From G032773895 sp965248935 (GTDB lineage Bacteria > Pseudomonadota > Gammaproteobacteria > Pseudomonadales > Cellvibrionaceae): a stretch of DNA of 64,000 nucleotides. The DNA is taken from assembly GCA_965248935.1 (NCBI GenBank), contig OZ252214.1:248001-312000 (forward strand), read 5' to 3'. The position numbers and the translations under genes were made by a program. Below the pieces are notes generated by a model. The model was not told the DNA's origin, did not search any database, and was given only the letters and a program-made list of their open reading frames with translations. Within the stretch, counting starts at the first letter, position 1. Every line of letters begins with the position of its first letter. This document shows positions 40,101 through 50,000 of this stretch, piece after piece.

Positions 40101-43100
40101 AGGAGCGGATTCAAGACAATGTGCCGCATAAAACTGGACGAATTCCTTTACCAATACCGAAAGAGACCAACCATCGGCGGCAATATGATGAAGCGTGAAG
40201 ATTAATTGATGTTCACCTTTATTTAATTTAACCAGGGTCAGCTTAAGCATCAAATCTGAACTGAGATCAAACCGATGGCTTTCGTCTTTCTTTGCCGCCT
40301 CTCGCAGCATGTGTGACTGCCTGCCACCCAATAAGCCTGATAAATCGACGTAATCTATCCTTATCAATTGGGCTGGCAACACTTTTTGAAATGGTTGGCC
40401 ATGAACATCACATTCAAAACAGGTTCTCAGGCTTTCGTGACGTTTTACGATTTCATCAAAAGCGTATTGAAGCGCTACCCGGTCTAAGTTACCCGTCAGT
40501 TTAGCCGAACCAGTAATATTGTAATTGGCATTTTTACCGTCAATTCTATCGAGCAACCATAACCCTTGCTGGGAGAATGATACGGGAATGATTTGCTCGC
40601 GGGAAACTCTGGCAATAGACTGCCGACCTCCAATACCCTTGGTCCAGGTTTCACCCTCTAGTGCATTCACAATGCCCTGGGGAGTTTGTTTGGTAAATAA
40701 CGTTTGCAGAGGTAACGCAGAGTCAAAACATTCATTGAGTTTTGATATAAGCCGAGTGGCAAGCAAAGAATGACCACCAAGCTGGAAAAAATTGTCCGTC
40801 ATGCCGACAGACTTGACCGCTAGAATGTTCTGCCAAATATCACAGACCTTTTTTTCCATATGAGTACAGGGGGCAGAATATTCTGTACGAATTAATTCAG
40901 GTTTTGGTAATAATTTTTTATCTAATTTACCATTTTTTGTCAGAGGAATTTCGTCAATAATAATAATGACCGAGGGCAGCATATATTCTGGTAACAGACT
41001 GCCCAATTGATTGCGAATTTCATCGCTATGCTGCTGGTTTGTTTTATCTGCTCTGGCGTCACTCTCCAATACCACGTATGAAATTAGGTGTGTTTGGCCA
41101 CTATTCCCTGAATTTGCAACCGCTGAAACTGAAAACGCAAAGGCAATACCAGGTAATGTTGAAATTTGGCTATTAATATCACCTAGCTCAATTCGATAAC
41201 CGCGTATTTTTACCTGCTCATCAGTACGCCCTATAAATTCCAGCGAACCATTGGATAACCAGCGAACTAAGTCCCCCGTTTTGTAGAGCTTTGCAGATGG
41301 TGTACCCTCCAATATATTTTCAATAAACTTTTCCGATGTCAGCTCCGGTTTATTTAGATAACCTCTTGCTAGGCCATCCCCACCAATATACAACTCCCCA
41401 ATACACCCCTTAGGCATTAAATTGAGATGTTTATCCAATATATAGACCTGAGTATTATCAATGGCAGTGCCGATAGACATCTGACTATCGGGCTTTAAGT
41501 GTGCCATTGTTGCGCAAATAGTTATTTCGCTTGGACCATATCCATTGAAAAATCGATATTTTTTTGACCACTTCTTCGCTTGAATGGGGTCACAGCTCTC
41601 CCCTCCTACTATCAAGGTTTCAAAATAGTATGCTTCATCGTAAGATAACATCGGCAACAAAGAGGGCGGCAATGTGGCGTGAGTAATCTTGTCAGCCAAT
41701 AACTTTTTCTGTAATTTCTCAACAGATTGCCGAGCATCGGTATCGCAAATATATAAGGTTGCACCACGAAAAAGGGCCATCATCCATTCTATGGTTGAGA
41801 CATCGAAACTAATAGAGGAAAAATGAAGAACTCGGCTTTCAGGCTTAACCCCCAATTCCCTCTCAATTACGCAGGATAAATTAACCGCACCCCGATGCTC
41901 CACTAAAACGCCTTTCGGTATTCCAGTAGAACCGGAAGTATAGATAACATAAGCTAGATTGTTAGAATTTTGATTAGGCAGTCGATCCAAATTTTGATCG
42001 CAACCTGAGTGAGCGATTCCATCAAAAGTTACCCAGGTTACGCCGGTACCCGCTCCTAGTTCGGCAGCCAGATTAGGGGAGTCTGTCACTGCGTACTTTA
42101 GTTCACTATCTTTGATAATAGCATTGAGTCGTTCAGTCGGATAAGTATTATCCAACGGCAGGTATGCTCCCCCCGCTTTTAAAATACCGAGTATAGAAAC
42201 AAACATCTCCATTGAGCGGTTCATATGGAAACCGACAATGGTATTGGGCACCACGCCAATACTTCTAAGATGTGCCGCTAGAATATTGGCTTTAGCATTT
42301 AATGTAAAATAACGCATTTCTAAGCCATTAAAATTCAGTGCTATTGCCTCGGGGCAAGCTTCTACTTGCCGTTCAAATAGTTCGTGCAAACATTTTTCTT
42401 GAGGGTATTCTCGCTCCGTTCTATTTAGATCGAAAATCAGTTCGCGCGTTTCACGCTCGCTAATAATGGCCAATTTTGATATTTTTTTGTGTGAACGTTC
42501 AACAATATTGTCGAGCAGCGTTAACATTCTGTGCAATATAGAATCTATTGTCTCTTTGCAAAAGAGATCCGTATTAAACTCGGCACTAAAATCCAATCCT
42601 TGATCATTTTCATTTACATCCAATGTCAAATCAAACTTGGCAGTGATGGATTTTGGCTGAATCGGTTCAAAACTTAGGTCTTGTGTTTTCAATTCCGCAT
42701 TTTCGTTGGTATTCATTGAAAACATAATTTGAAACAGAGGGGAGTATTGACCACTTCTTGTGGGGTTGAGGTGTTCAACAAGTAAATCAAAAGGGCAATC
42801 TTGATATTTTTGGGCGTCTATATTGACCTTTTTGACTGAATTCAAAAATTCAACAAAAGACTGATCTCCATCATAAGCTGTGCGCAAAACCAGTGTATTG
42901 ATAAAAAAACCAATCAGGTTTTTTAGCTGAGGATTATTCCTATTTGCCATCGGCGTACCAACAACAATATCAGTTTGGCCGCTGTGTCGAGCAACAACGA
43001 TACTAAAGGCGGCGTGCAATATCATAAACAGGCTGGCATTGCATTCCAAAGCGAGTTTCTTGAGTTTCTTTGTAGCCTCAGCCCCGAGCCTTGCCTGACT

Positions 43101-44051
43101 CATATCACCGTAAAATGTTTGCTCCGCTGGCCTGGTATAATCCAACGGAAGTTGATGTACGTTAGGAAGGTCCCGCAACTGATTAGACCAATAGTCAAGA
43201 CTATTTTTTAGAGGCTCCGCCAAAGTCGATTTTCGCTGCCATTGAGCATAATCAAGATACTGAAGCGCCAGCGGCGCTAGTAGGCTTGCGGTGCCAGTTT
43301 GAAGTGCTTCATACTCAGTAATAAATTCGTTTATTAGAATACCTAGAGACCACCCATCACTGGATATATGATGCATTGAAAATAATAGTACACCCTCATT
43401 ACCCTCTTGCTTTTTACCTTGCTGCTTTCGAGTTAACTGAATGTAATGGCAACGCCAAAGTTCGCCGGCAGACAAATCGAAAGGCAGGTTTACATACTCT
43501 TCAATTTTTTCGGGTAGCCTCTGATTTTGCACATCCGCTGCAAGCTCACTCCAATCCTCTTCTGTTACTTTTGCATTTACGGCATCCAGCACTTCCTGTT
43601 CAACCATTCCACCATTTTCAATAAATCGTGTTCGCAAAGATTCATGTCGTGCAACAATTTTCGAAAATGCCTGTGAGGCGATTTCAGTATTGAAAGCAAC
43701 GTTAGAGTCAATGTTAAGGTCAGTGTTAAAACAAGCGCGCACCCTAAAAGCGGCTGGCATATTGTATTGACTGGAATTAGGCGATAACTTATCCAAAAAC
43801 CATAATCTTTGCTGCGCATAGGATAGAGGGCCTTTAATAGCGCCAATCTTTTCAATTTTTTGATCGCTTTCGCAATGACCAACGGTGGATCTTAGATGAT
43901 CCAGCAAGAGAGGTTTATTTTCTCTAATAAGAGAGACCACCTCCGGGCTTAACCCGCCCTTATTTGCCTTTGCCTTTAGCGTTTCGTTTTCAAGATAAAC
44001 AACCACGCCTTTTTTTGATAATAATGAGAGTACATCGGTTAGTTGATTCAT
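31122..44051 (-). CDS. NRPS B: dock-C-A-PCP-C-A(beta-Ala, with inserted Asp decarboxylase)-PCP-C-A(Ser)-PCP-E
   Basis: A 4309-residue three-module NRPS. TubC-type dock (1-58); module 1: C (HHISSDGW near 227), A (from about 553; pocket DVITIGGICK, no confident assignment, large pocket), PCP (GGHSLL near 1095). Module 2: C (from 1160, HHIAADGW), A (about 1615-2660) with pocket VDATVSLADK, close to the beta-alanine code VDWVISLADK, and a ~510-residue decarboxylase inserted at about 1935-2440; PCP near 2697. Module 3: C (from 2755, HHIASDGW), A (from about 3230) with DVWHYSLIDK, a clear Ser code, PCP (GGDSII near 3777) and E (HHLIIDAVSW, EGHGRE; 3800-4260), hence D-Ser. It starts directly after the NRPS A stop, so the two are co-translated. 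Confidence 0.96.
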   Translation of the reverse strand: MNQLTDVLSLLSKKGVVVYLENETLKAKANKGGLSPEVVSLIRENKPLLLDHLRSTVGHCESDQKIEKIGAIKGPLSYAQQRLWFLDKLSPNSSQYNMPAAFRVRACFNTDLNIDSNVAFNTEIASQAFSKIVARHESLRTRFIENGGMVEQEVLDAVNAKVTEEDWSELAADVQNQRLPEKIEEYVNLPFDLSAGELWRCHYIQLTRKQQGKKQEGNEGVLLFSMHHISSDGWSLGILINEFITEYEALQTGTASLLAPLALQYLDYAQWQRKSTLAEPLKNSLDYWSNQLRDLPNVHQLPLDYTRPAEQTFYGDMSQARLGAEATKKLKKLALECNASLFMILHAAFSIVVARHSGQTDIVVGTPMANRNNPQLKNLIGFFINTLVLRTAYDGDQSFVEFLNSVKKVNIDAQKYQDCPFDLLVEHLNPTRSGQYSPLFQIMFSMNTNENAELKTQDLSFEPIQPKSITAKFDLTLDVNENDQGLDFSAEFNTDLFCKETIDSILHRMLTLLDNIVERSHKKISKLAIISERETRELIFDLNRTEREYPQEKCLHELFERQVEACPEAIALNFNGLEMRYFTLNAKANILAAHLRSIGVVPNTIVGFHMNRSMEMFVSILGILKAGGAYLPLDNTYPTERLNAIIKDSELKYAVTDSPNLAAELGAGTGVTWVTFDGIAHSGCDQNLDRLPNQNSNNLAYVIYTSGSTGIPKGVLVEHRGAVNLSCVIERELGVKPESRVLHFSSISFDVSTIEWMMALFRGATLYICDTDARQSVEKLQKKLLADKITHATLPPSLLPMLSYDEAYYFETLIVGGESCDPIQAKKWSKKYRFFNGYGPSEITICATMAHLKPDSQMSIGTAIDNTQVYILDKHLNLMPKGCIGELYIGGDGLARGYLNKPELTSEKFIENILEGTPSAKLYKTGDLVRWLSNGSLEFIGRTDEQVKIRGYRIELGDINSQISTLPGIAFAFSVSAVANSGNSGQTHLISYVVLESDARADKTNQQHSDEIRNQLGSLLPEYMLPSVIIIIDEIPLTKNGKLDKKLLPKPELIRTEYSAPCTHMEKKVCDIWQNILAVKSVGMTDNFFQLGGHSLLATRLISKLNECFDSALPLQTLFTKQTPQGIVNALEGETWTKGIGGRQSIARVSREQIIPVSFSQQGLWLLDRIDGKNANYNITGSAKLTGNLDRVALQYAFDEIVKRHESLRTCFECDVHGQPFQKVLPAQLIRIDYVDLSGLLGGRQSHMLREAAKKDESHRFDLSSDLMLKLTLVKLNKGEHQLIFTLHHIAADGWSLSVLVKEFVQFYAAHCLESAPSPIPLPIQYSDYAHWQRKMLSGNKFDLDLKYWKTRLNDLPVVHNLPMDRPRLPSQTYAGATYLSHISKDDSSALSEICRSEDATLFMGLFSVFSVFLSRYSNEKDIVIGSPVANREQVEVEDLIGFFVNTLVLRCDLSSKPNFRQLIVNNRDALVEDYGHQHVPFEKVVEALQPERTLNHSPLFQVMLVLQNAERIQLDLPELRVAEEPLEGNHSRFDLTLYVSEVDEGLSLNWEYNTDLYDRKTIARMASSFAQLLNVLVSAPTECVFSGDMLTSEDSRQILETWNNTDRDYPRDKRINTLFEETALACPDDIALLFEGELLTYRELNEQSNRLSNYLVHRRQLGDGSLVGICLDRSPQAIVAILAVLKSGAAYVPLDPDYPTSRLSYMIEDSQLGLILSIGAIWSGLSIDFADVLFLDDAQLIGDMQLSSIENPNLDVPCVSDDAFVIYTSGSTGRPKGVRCGHRSLVNRIEWMNQFVPPITHDVFSHKTSLSFVDHAAEIFQPLCYGNQLVVIGRDDAKDVHRLTILIQENHITRITLVPSLLRVLLLEVKGSDRLKSLGCVVSSGEALTMDIAKEFRHTLPYSRLLNLYGSTEVGADVLCYEMSSTDLDVGVLQYFCEEQSPHIHKQASEAGQPLRNDRRASEEILRERFRSSALPSRPISMSEYFLELNEHIISEMVDVTSDTFIGHMTSKLPSFVPELSKIISGLNQNLVKIETSGSMSFVERQVLSIMHRLFFHLDEKFYDSYSQDPAHVMGLATSGGSLSNVTALLYARNKTLMELGICKQALMEYGAWELIEQQGFKKTVIIGSGLLHYSIKKTLSVFGLGKNNFIEVERRSDNKMCLNELEKAIQTCKENNYFVIAIVGVAGATETGTVDPLEGIAELAAKHGIHFHVDAAWGGAFQFSDKYKAKLAGINRADSITLCPHKQLYIPQGMSLCLFKDTTCQHSIATYANYQAQEGSFDSGQYTLEGSRPANILFLHASLKLISCQGYGWLVEQSMEKTDYFVKLIQSLDSFELVGEPDLNIINYRYLPVRLRGSQKPYSQKPYTQEDLESLNSAVELIQTEQFKAGRTFVSKTSLHMGEGDGIGSSVFRVVLSNPLTSFSSLQEVLIDQMDIAREYVEPDRTIDIESILISRAGKFEKHNVFVGRPIANSQVLLLDEHLNLVPCGVIGELHVGGDCLANSYLNNSQLTAEKFIPNPFNSISSSRLYKTGDLMRWRDDGVLEYVGRADQQVKIRGFRIEPGEIEAVILEAEEIAQSLVLVNSDPDQIIAYFVAKESDTNMALLVESLRNRLKRLLPDYMLPSAYMALDELPLNPNGKVNRKALPAPGLNISDIEYIAPNSIIEQEIHGIWSELLNQDSIGVLDNFFLLGGHSLLAVKMTTSIASLLGVRLKVRDIFTHSNIRDIAKIVAEKQRLDLNDNGERTISLADRNNGDSPLSFSQQRLWFLDRLAPGESQYNLPMALSVEGDFNVDIAEIAMREIIRRHETLRTVFVESTAEGESVRQRVLDKYTFNIRRDDISTLNPDESEQSVSEQCVSEQYIKDAIFSNATFKFDLTSDLMVSCRYLVIAQNKGILLFNMHHIASDGWSIGILVDEFRKEYLHVLRGDNTSVVAEPSIQYRDYASWQRQYLVGERLNTELSYWKKVLEASPEIHSLPLDYSRPQKQTYNGTSLTLYLGERVSAELKRFALDNKASTFMVLHAVFSMLIARYGNQPDVVIGTTVANRLNKQVEKLIGFFVNTLVLRSDSSENTSFLEYLNKIKNINLDAQAYQDIPFEMLVDALDVSRSQAHSPLFQVMFTLNNNEQKPLDIDGITFKPLVTPQVNSKFDLSLEARESEHDISLNFEFNTDLFSLSTMGRFSQYFVNLVESVLLNPKGLIHNFDMIGEQERRQQLTLWNRTNAEFPESSCIHELIQTTVSRTPDNIALEFENEVLTYRELDQRANRLARYLLSENKPEPGQLIGLCLERSIEMVVSILGILKSGAGYVPLDPDYPADRLAYIVEDAGLQVIITHSSLSDKISNQQPLQLHVDTALFTDTVLPSMEGDKSKPLVDVTPDDLAYVIYTSGSTGQPKGVMVEHKAAVNRINWMAKHYKTCSSDVFIQKTPFSFDVSVWELLLPLMEGAKLVLAKPGGHADPSYLCDLVQEKCVTNMHFVPSMLAAMLTEQKFKNCRSLKHVYSSGEALAKHQIVDFYQHLPNCELHNLYGPTEAAIDVSYWRCPKDPANYDRVLIGSPIDNIELVILDSELNVVPIGITGELYIAGIGLARGYLNKPELTQEKFIVNPFYELRGKRLYKTGDLARREPDGNIEYISRLDNQVKIRGFRIELGEIENVLLEQEWIDQAVVIDYESETGKSLAAYIVLSSNQQLDRDLLIETLSARLPEYMVPVSFTAIESIPFTLNGKLNRKALPVPNIENSESYLAPRDKLEELLCSIWQNILRVEKVGIRDNFFRIGGDSIISIQLASRMREQGLYVEIKDLFASPTIAQLAKVCTKQKTPEYIAEQGILKGEFPLLPIQKSFLEKNLPKPHHWNQSFVMQIPSDISTTKLDAALTELILRHDMLRSTINSSGNSSGNSSGSQSYHPADFNAMIPLESFNVQGLEEDTINRQLDHWHTEFDYENGPVWRAVHLTGYNGFSTLLFVFHHLIIDAVSWRILADDIRSLLENNQPSPNDKKTSSYRQWVSAIGNYAISNQREAEYWNSVVEGDSPERLLSKAKIKSAKEQVRSAKLPASLTDKLLYQAGNGYNTEINDLLLSGLALALRSTLSQDTHLILIEGHGRENIDNKLDVSRTVGWFTTEFPIKLNANDDIGLTIRHTKENLRRIPNKGIGYGALVQSGDIPKPVLPNICFNYMGQFDNISNTKNGNLWNILGDYSGQPVAVENTGGSHLLDIVGAVQNGCLQFRVVSKLGAEKTDAFVLSLERYLAEIIEHCIEVSLNGGVQTASDYNVDTLSSESLTRLQKQFSNSNADSADEPDSTSQINTLRI
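36735..38250 (-). other. PanP-like PLP aspartate decarboxylase domain inside an A domain
   Basis: Within NRPS B, core motif A5 (NLYGSTEVGADV, near residue 1907) is followed by a full group II PLP-dependent decarboxylase domain before the sequence resumes with GRPIANSQV and A6 (GELHVGGD, near 2500). Visible motifs: ATSGGSLSNVTALLYARN, GVAGATETGTVDPL, HVDAAWGG (Asp that contacts the PLP ring) and PHKQLYIPQG (Lys near 2248 that binds PLP), then TLEGSRPA. The pattern is that of PanP, the aspartate 1-decarboxylase of Vibrio-like bacteria, which makes beta-alanine. All key residues are present, so it should be active. Confidence 0.9.
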
Positions 44052-47000
44052 TTAAAACTCCATCTCTTCTAACAGTTCGCTACCTTTGCTGGCGTATTCT
44101 AACTGGATCTTATTTTGCAACGCATGTGAATCAATGAGTGCTGCCAAGCTCTCAAGAGATGGCACTTCAAATAATGTGGCTATATCAATTTCCATTGCAA
44201 AATTGCTTGAAATTGACGCCTGTAATCTAGCGATCAATAACGAATGCCCACCAAGGTCCATAAAATGTGATTCTTTAAATAGTTTCTCTATATCGACACC
44301 CAGAATTTCCGCCCAAATACCAGCCAACGCCAATTCGGTTTTACTGGTTAGACACTGTTGATTATTGCAAGCGTATTTAATATCACTATTGGCAAGTGCC
44401 CGTCGATCCACCTTACCGTTATGGGTGAGCGGAATATTCTTAATAAGAGCAAAGTTTGACGGAATCATATATGCCGGGAGTTTCTTGGCTAGTTCCATTT
44501 TTAGCTTATCAAAATAGTTCAACTCGTTGCTGCATGGTTTCCGGTTTACCACAAATGCAATCAGGCTTTTTTGTCCATCGCCAGTCTCCTTTGCAATAAC
44601 AACAGCGGAGCCAACATTATTGCACGCTGCCAGTTGCACTTCGATTTCCTCTAGCTCTATTCTGAACCCACGTATTTTTATTTGATTATCGGTTCGCCCC
44701 ATATACTCAAGAACCCCTTGCGATATATATCGAACCAAGTCTCCCGTGCGATAAAGTTTTATTGTGCCTACATTTGTTAGTGGAATATCCACAAAACGCT
44801 CGTGGGTTAAATTGGTATTATTCCAATACCCCTGCGCCAACAAAGCACCACCAACATACAGCTCACCAATACAGCCGTACGGCGCGAGCTGTCCATTTTG
44901 GTCGAGTACAAATAGCTTGGCGTTTTGCACACTTTCACCTATTGGAGGCCAGGAATTTTCCTCACTATTGGTCACCTCCATTGTGGTCGCTACATGGGTT
45001 TCGGTAGGCCCATAGTGATTAAATAACTTACAACCTGAATGATTATCCATAAATTTTCGAATGGACGAGGACATAAAGAACGCCTCACCAGCGACTATCA
45101 CCTCTTTTAAATCGGGAAGAGAAATTTGACGTTCAGATAAATACTGAAGAACGGCTGGCGGCATAAAGCAACGCTCAATAGCATGTTGCTGTAACACATG
45201 GCTAAATCCATTGATATTATCCTTTTCTGCTTGCGACATAAGAATAAGTGGACTGCCGGTAAACCAGCATGTAGCCAATTCCTGGATGGAAACATCAAAG
45301 GTTAAGGGGGTAAATTGCAGTGTGCGAAGTGAACCTGTTATGCCATCTTTAATCGCTGTGGATTCCACAAGATTAACAATAGTTCTATGTGTTTGGGCAA
45401 CACCTTTCGGCTGCCCAGTTGAACCCGATGTATAAATAACATAGGCCGTATTTGTTGTATCCCCCTTAAGAAGACAGTCTGGGTTTTCGTCTGAATAGGT
45501 CGATAGCGTATCTGAAAAATTCTCTGCATCCAGCAGTAGCAATTTATCGCACGCCGTATGGCTGCGCAAAAATTTTTCATCTTTTGAAAAGGCCAATATT
45601 GCTGCTACGCCACTTGTTTCAACAATATACTTAAGCCTATCCTCTGGACAATCAACATCCAGTGGCATATAGGCGGCACCGGATTTAAGAACGGCCAAAA
45701 TTGAAATTATTGACTCCACTGAGCGCTCTAAATACATTCCAACAAGACTTCCAGGAGCAATGCCTTTACTGCGTAAATGGAACGCAAGCTTATTCGCCCT
45801 GCTATTAACTTGACTGTAACTATAATGTTTAATCCCTGAGTGCCTGCGTCTTGAATAAGTAGCCCCTAATGAAATTGCAGTTTGGTCCGGCTCCAATAGT
45901 GCCCTTTTTTCAAATAATACGTGAATCAACTCTTGGGAATTTGCCAAATATTCTTTTTTATTTTGCGCCTGAATCAATCTATCTTTCTCTGAATGGTTCA
46001 CTAACGACAACGCACTCACATCACAAGCTGGGTTGCTGCACACCTGAGCGATTAAGTTTAATAGGCTCGATTTTAATTGCTCAATAAGCAAAGCCGTATA
46101 TTTTGTACGCTTTCCCTCCAACCGGAAACTCAACGTCTCCCTTTGCGCAACGGTCAACGTTAAATCAAAACTGGTTTCTTCGTAGCTCTCTAATATATCT
46201 AATTGAAACTCACTATTCTCTTGTTTTTTAAAAGGATAATTTTCGACAACCAACAGAGATTCTGGAACATCCATTAACCCTGAGCAATTCTTGACGATTT
46301 CCGTCAAAGGAATATGGCTGTGTTCCTCCCGCTCCACTTGTTCAGAATGCAGGTAGCGCAGTAAATCGCCCAATGAATAAAGACGCGCTTTAGACATATC
46401 GATGCAAACGGGAATGCTATTAATAAATAACCCAACCATTCTTTCAATGCCTTCCACGTTGGCGGGCCTGCCCGATACCGTAGTAGCAAAAACGACAACG
46501 TCCTCCCTTCCATAGATAGAAATTAAATAAGACCACAACGCCTGAATAAGTATATTGAGCGTCGTCTGATGACCTTGTACCAGAGTTGTGAGTGCGCGCG
46601 ACTCTTCTACACTCAACGAAAAATTCAACCGATGCATCGCTTGGGGTTCATTTTCTGGAAGGGTATTTTTTAGTCCATTTCGTCGGCAGATATTCGTTTT
46701 TCTTTCAAGTTCACTGAGGTTTTTTCGCCAATACTCGGTGGACGATGCATCATCTTTATTTTGCAACCATTTGATATAATGGCCATATGGGTACACAGGT
46801 TCAAGTTCCAGACGTTTTCCAGTTGAAATTGAACAATAGTATTGTTGCAAATCTTGCAGAACAATCGGCAAACACCAGCCATCACTCAAAGCGTGGTGCT
46901 GGGTCCAGATTAGCTTGAATTCATGCACCCCAGTTTTCCAGAGGCGAAAGTGCATTAATGGCGAGCATTCCACATCAAAACCCGCGCACTTATCTATCAT

Positions 47001-50000
47001 TCGTATTTCTTCAATTTGCTTAACGCGATCAGCAGAAGCCAAATGGGAAAGGTCTTCAAATTTCCATTGGATAGTGCAATCCCCTTCGACCACCTGATAT
47101 ATCTTGCCACTATCGGATGTGACAAAGTGCGTTCGATAGCTATCGTATCTATCCACTATCTTTTGCCAACTCGCTTTTAGAACAATATTATTAATATCAC
47201 CTTTGAGGGCAAATGCCATCTGCGTAACATACGCGCTCTTATCTATCTTGCTGTGATACAACATTCCCTGCTGCATACTAGTCGCAGGGTAGATCTGTTG
47301 AATATTATTTGGGTGCGGAAGTCTAGATGAAATTTTCCGAAGCTCACTTTGGTCAAAGTGACATAAGGGAAAATCGGAAGGTGTCAATTGGATGTTACTT
47401 TCTTCCAGGCAATGTTCAGTCACATCTTTTAATGCTTGTTTTATATATACGGCAAGTAATGTGATATCCGATTCGGCATACATTTTTCCATCATAGGAAA
47501 GCGCAAACTTTAGGCTTCCTTCAGAAATAAACCCATTTAAAGAAAGCCCATGGGTCAAGCGCCTCTGTGAACTTACTGGTTCACCAATAAGGGATAGTTC
47601 GCCACAAAAACCCTCTAACGTTGAATCACTGGTACGATCAAAAGTACGATCAAACTGCCCAAGATAATTAAAAAGAATATCCGCGCCACCGGGTTTATCG
47701 GTATGAATATCCTGTAACAGGTTACAATTAATTTCATGACTAATTCCATAACCAATTCCATTGTTAGGGACAGCTCTTATAGATTCTTTGACGCCACAAA
47801 TTAATTCCGCAATTGAATCTCCATGCATCACTAATTGCATTGGATATAAAATGGTAAACCAGCCCACCGTTTGGCTAAGGTCGAGTTCTGAATCCAATTC
47901 CTCTCGCCCATGCCCCTCCATATCCACATACAATTCCGCTTTTCCTGACCAGCGTTTATGCGCTAACAAAATACCACTGAGGAGAAGGTCGGATATTTTT
48001 GTACCATAAGGGCGATGACAGTCAGTAAGAAGTGCATTCGTGGTTTCGCTATCACATTGCAATTCAATTGTCCGCTCGTCTTTTATGCAGCCCGGTTCTT
48101 TTATACAACCCAATGCGTTGTCACTTCCAATAGCAACTTGGGACGCCCAATAGTCGCTTTCTTGATTTAATTTATCGCTTCGGTAGTGATGAAATAACCA
48201 CTCAGTCCAATCCTTAAAGGACGACGTTTTGCCACCCAAGGAGAGCGGCTTATGCTGAGTAAAACATAAGTATAGGTCTCGAATATCATCTAACAATATT
48301 CTCCAAGAAACACCATCGATAATAAGATGGTGTGCCAAAAGCCACAGCTCTCCTGGTAGCTCTTTTGATAGCCCTCCTGATAGCCCTCCTGAACCGCTAC
48401 CGTCTTTAACAGTAAGATACAGAGCCTTGAACAAGGGACTGTCTAATTCGAAAGCACGCTGAACGTCGATTATGGCCCGCTCCCGCTCATCCCAGGAATC
48501 CAATTCCATGGTACACAATATGCTGGATGTGAATTCGTTTTTAAACTCTTGATAATGCCCCACCCAACATCCATTTTCCTGAACAAAACTTGCTCTTAGC
48601 ATATCGTGATGCCGGTAAAGCTCCGAAATAATACTGGGCAAAGAAGACGCATCAAAACTACTGGGTAGACCCACGTTAAAGGTCTGACAGAATTGAGATA
48701 GCCCTTCAGTATCAGAAAAAAATCGCTTTTGAATCGGTAAAAGTGCAAAGCTACCTGATACTTCCTTCGATGTGCTATTTAAACTCCGACTGCCCACAAC
48801 ACTCGCTAATTTACAGAGCGTTTGATTTTCAAATATCAGCTTAACGGAAAGCTTTAAGCCCAACTTAGCGCACCGCGACACCATCTGGATAGACAATATC
48901 GAATCGCCACCCAGTGCAAAGTAATTTGAATCTCTTCCTATTTTTTCGACGGGGCAATGAAGAAGTTCAGACCAAATCGCTGCCAGTATTCTTTCGGTTT
49001 CGCCTTCGGGCTTTTGTAGAAGCGTTATATCTAAATCTGAATCAAACTTAGGAAGCACCTTTTTGTCGATCTTTCCATTTGCGTTAAGAGGAAACTTATC
49101 AAGGACGATAATACCTCTAGGAACCATAAAGGAAGGGAGGTTTTCTTCCAGCTTTCTTAAAATTATTTCAGTAAACTTTTTATTCCCCTCGCCAACATCG
49201 TCACCAATATGATCATCAGTAAAATGACTTCGAGTAATATAGGCCACTAGGTTTTTACTGCTATTTTCGGCCCTCTGAAGCACTACGATTGAAGATTTGA
49301 CTCCTTCGATACGGGAAAGCTGATTTTCAATCTCACCAATTTCAATTCTTACCCCGCGAATTTTCACTTGATCATCTATTCGACCAATAAATACAAATGA
49401 CCCATCGGTCAATTGGCGAACCAAATCTCCGCTTCGATATAATCGATCCTTCGCTTGCATAGCAAAAGGGTTTTGTATAAATTTTTCTGCGGTGAGTTCA
49501 GGTCTATTCAAATAGCCGCGAGCCACACCCATACCACCAATATAAAGCTCACCCACTCCCCCCTGAGGCACCAAGTTTTGACACGAGTCAAGAACATAGA
49601 GCCTAGTATTGTCTATCGGTTTCCCTATACCAACTCCCCGCCCCGGCAAAAGAACTTGAGTAGTGGCGCACACGGTTGCTTCACTAGGGCCATAGGCATT
49701 AATAAGTCGAAGTTTTTTCGACCAGAGATTGGCCAACTCGGCATCACAGGATTCGCCCGCAACAATTAGGCTCTCCAAAAAATACTCAAGATTATTATCC
49801 AATAACGCTAGATAGGTTGGAGGCAATGTCGCGTGTGACACCTTGCTTTCAATAAGCAGGTTCTGCACCTTTTCCGTAGACTGACGAACCTCTTCGGAGC
49901 AAATAATAAGTGCGGCGCCCTTTAACAGTGCCATCATCCACTCTGATGTGGCAGCGTCAAAAGAAAAAGACGCAAACTGTAGAACTCGACTTTGCTCCGC

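Noticed and set aside
43577..43882. Frame with a Thr-Leu run that could pass for a repeat protein
   Set aside because: It lies entirely within NRPS B on the same strand in another frame; the run comes from a short imperfect repeat in the C-domain code.
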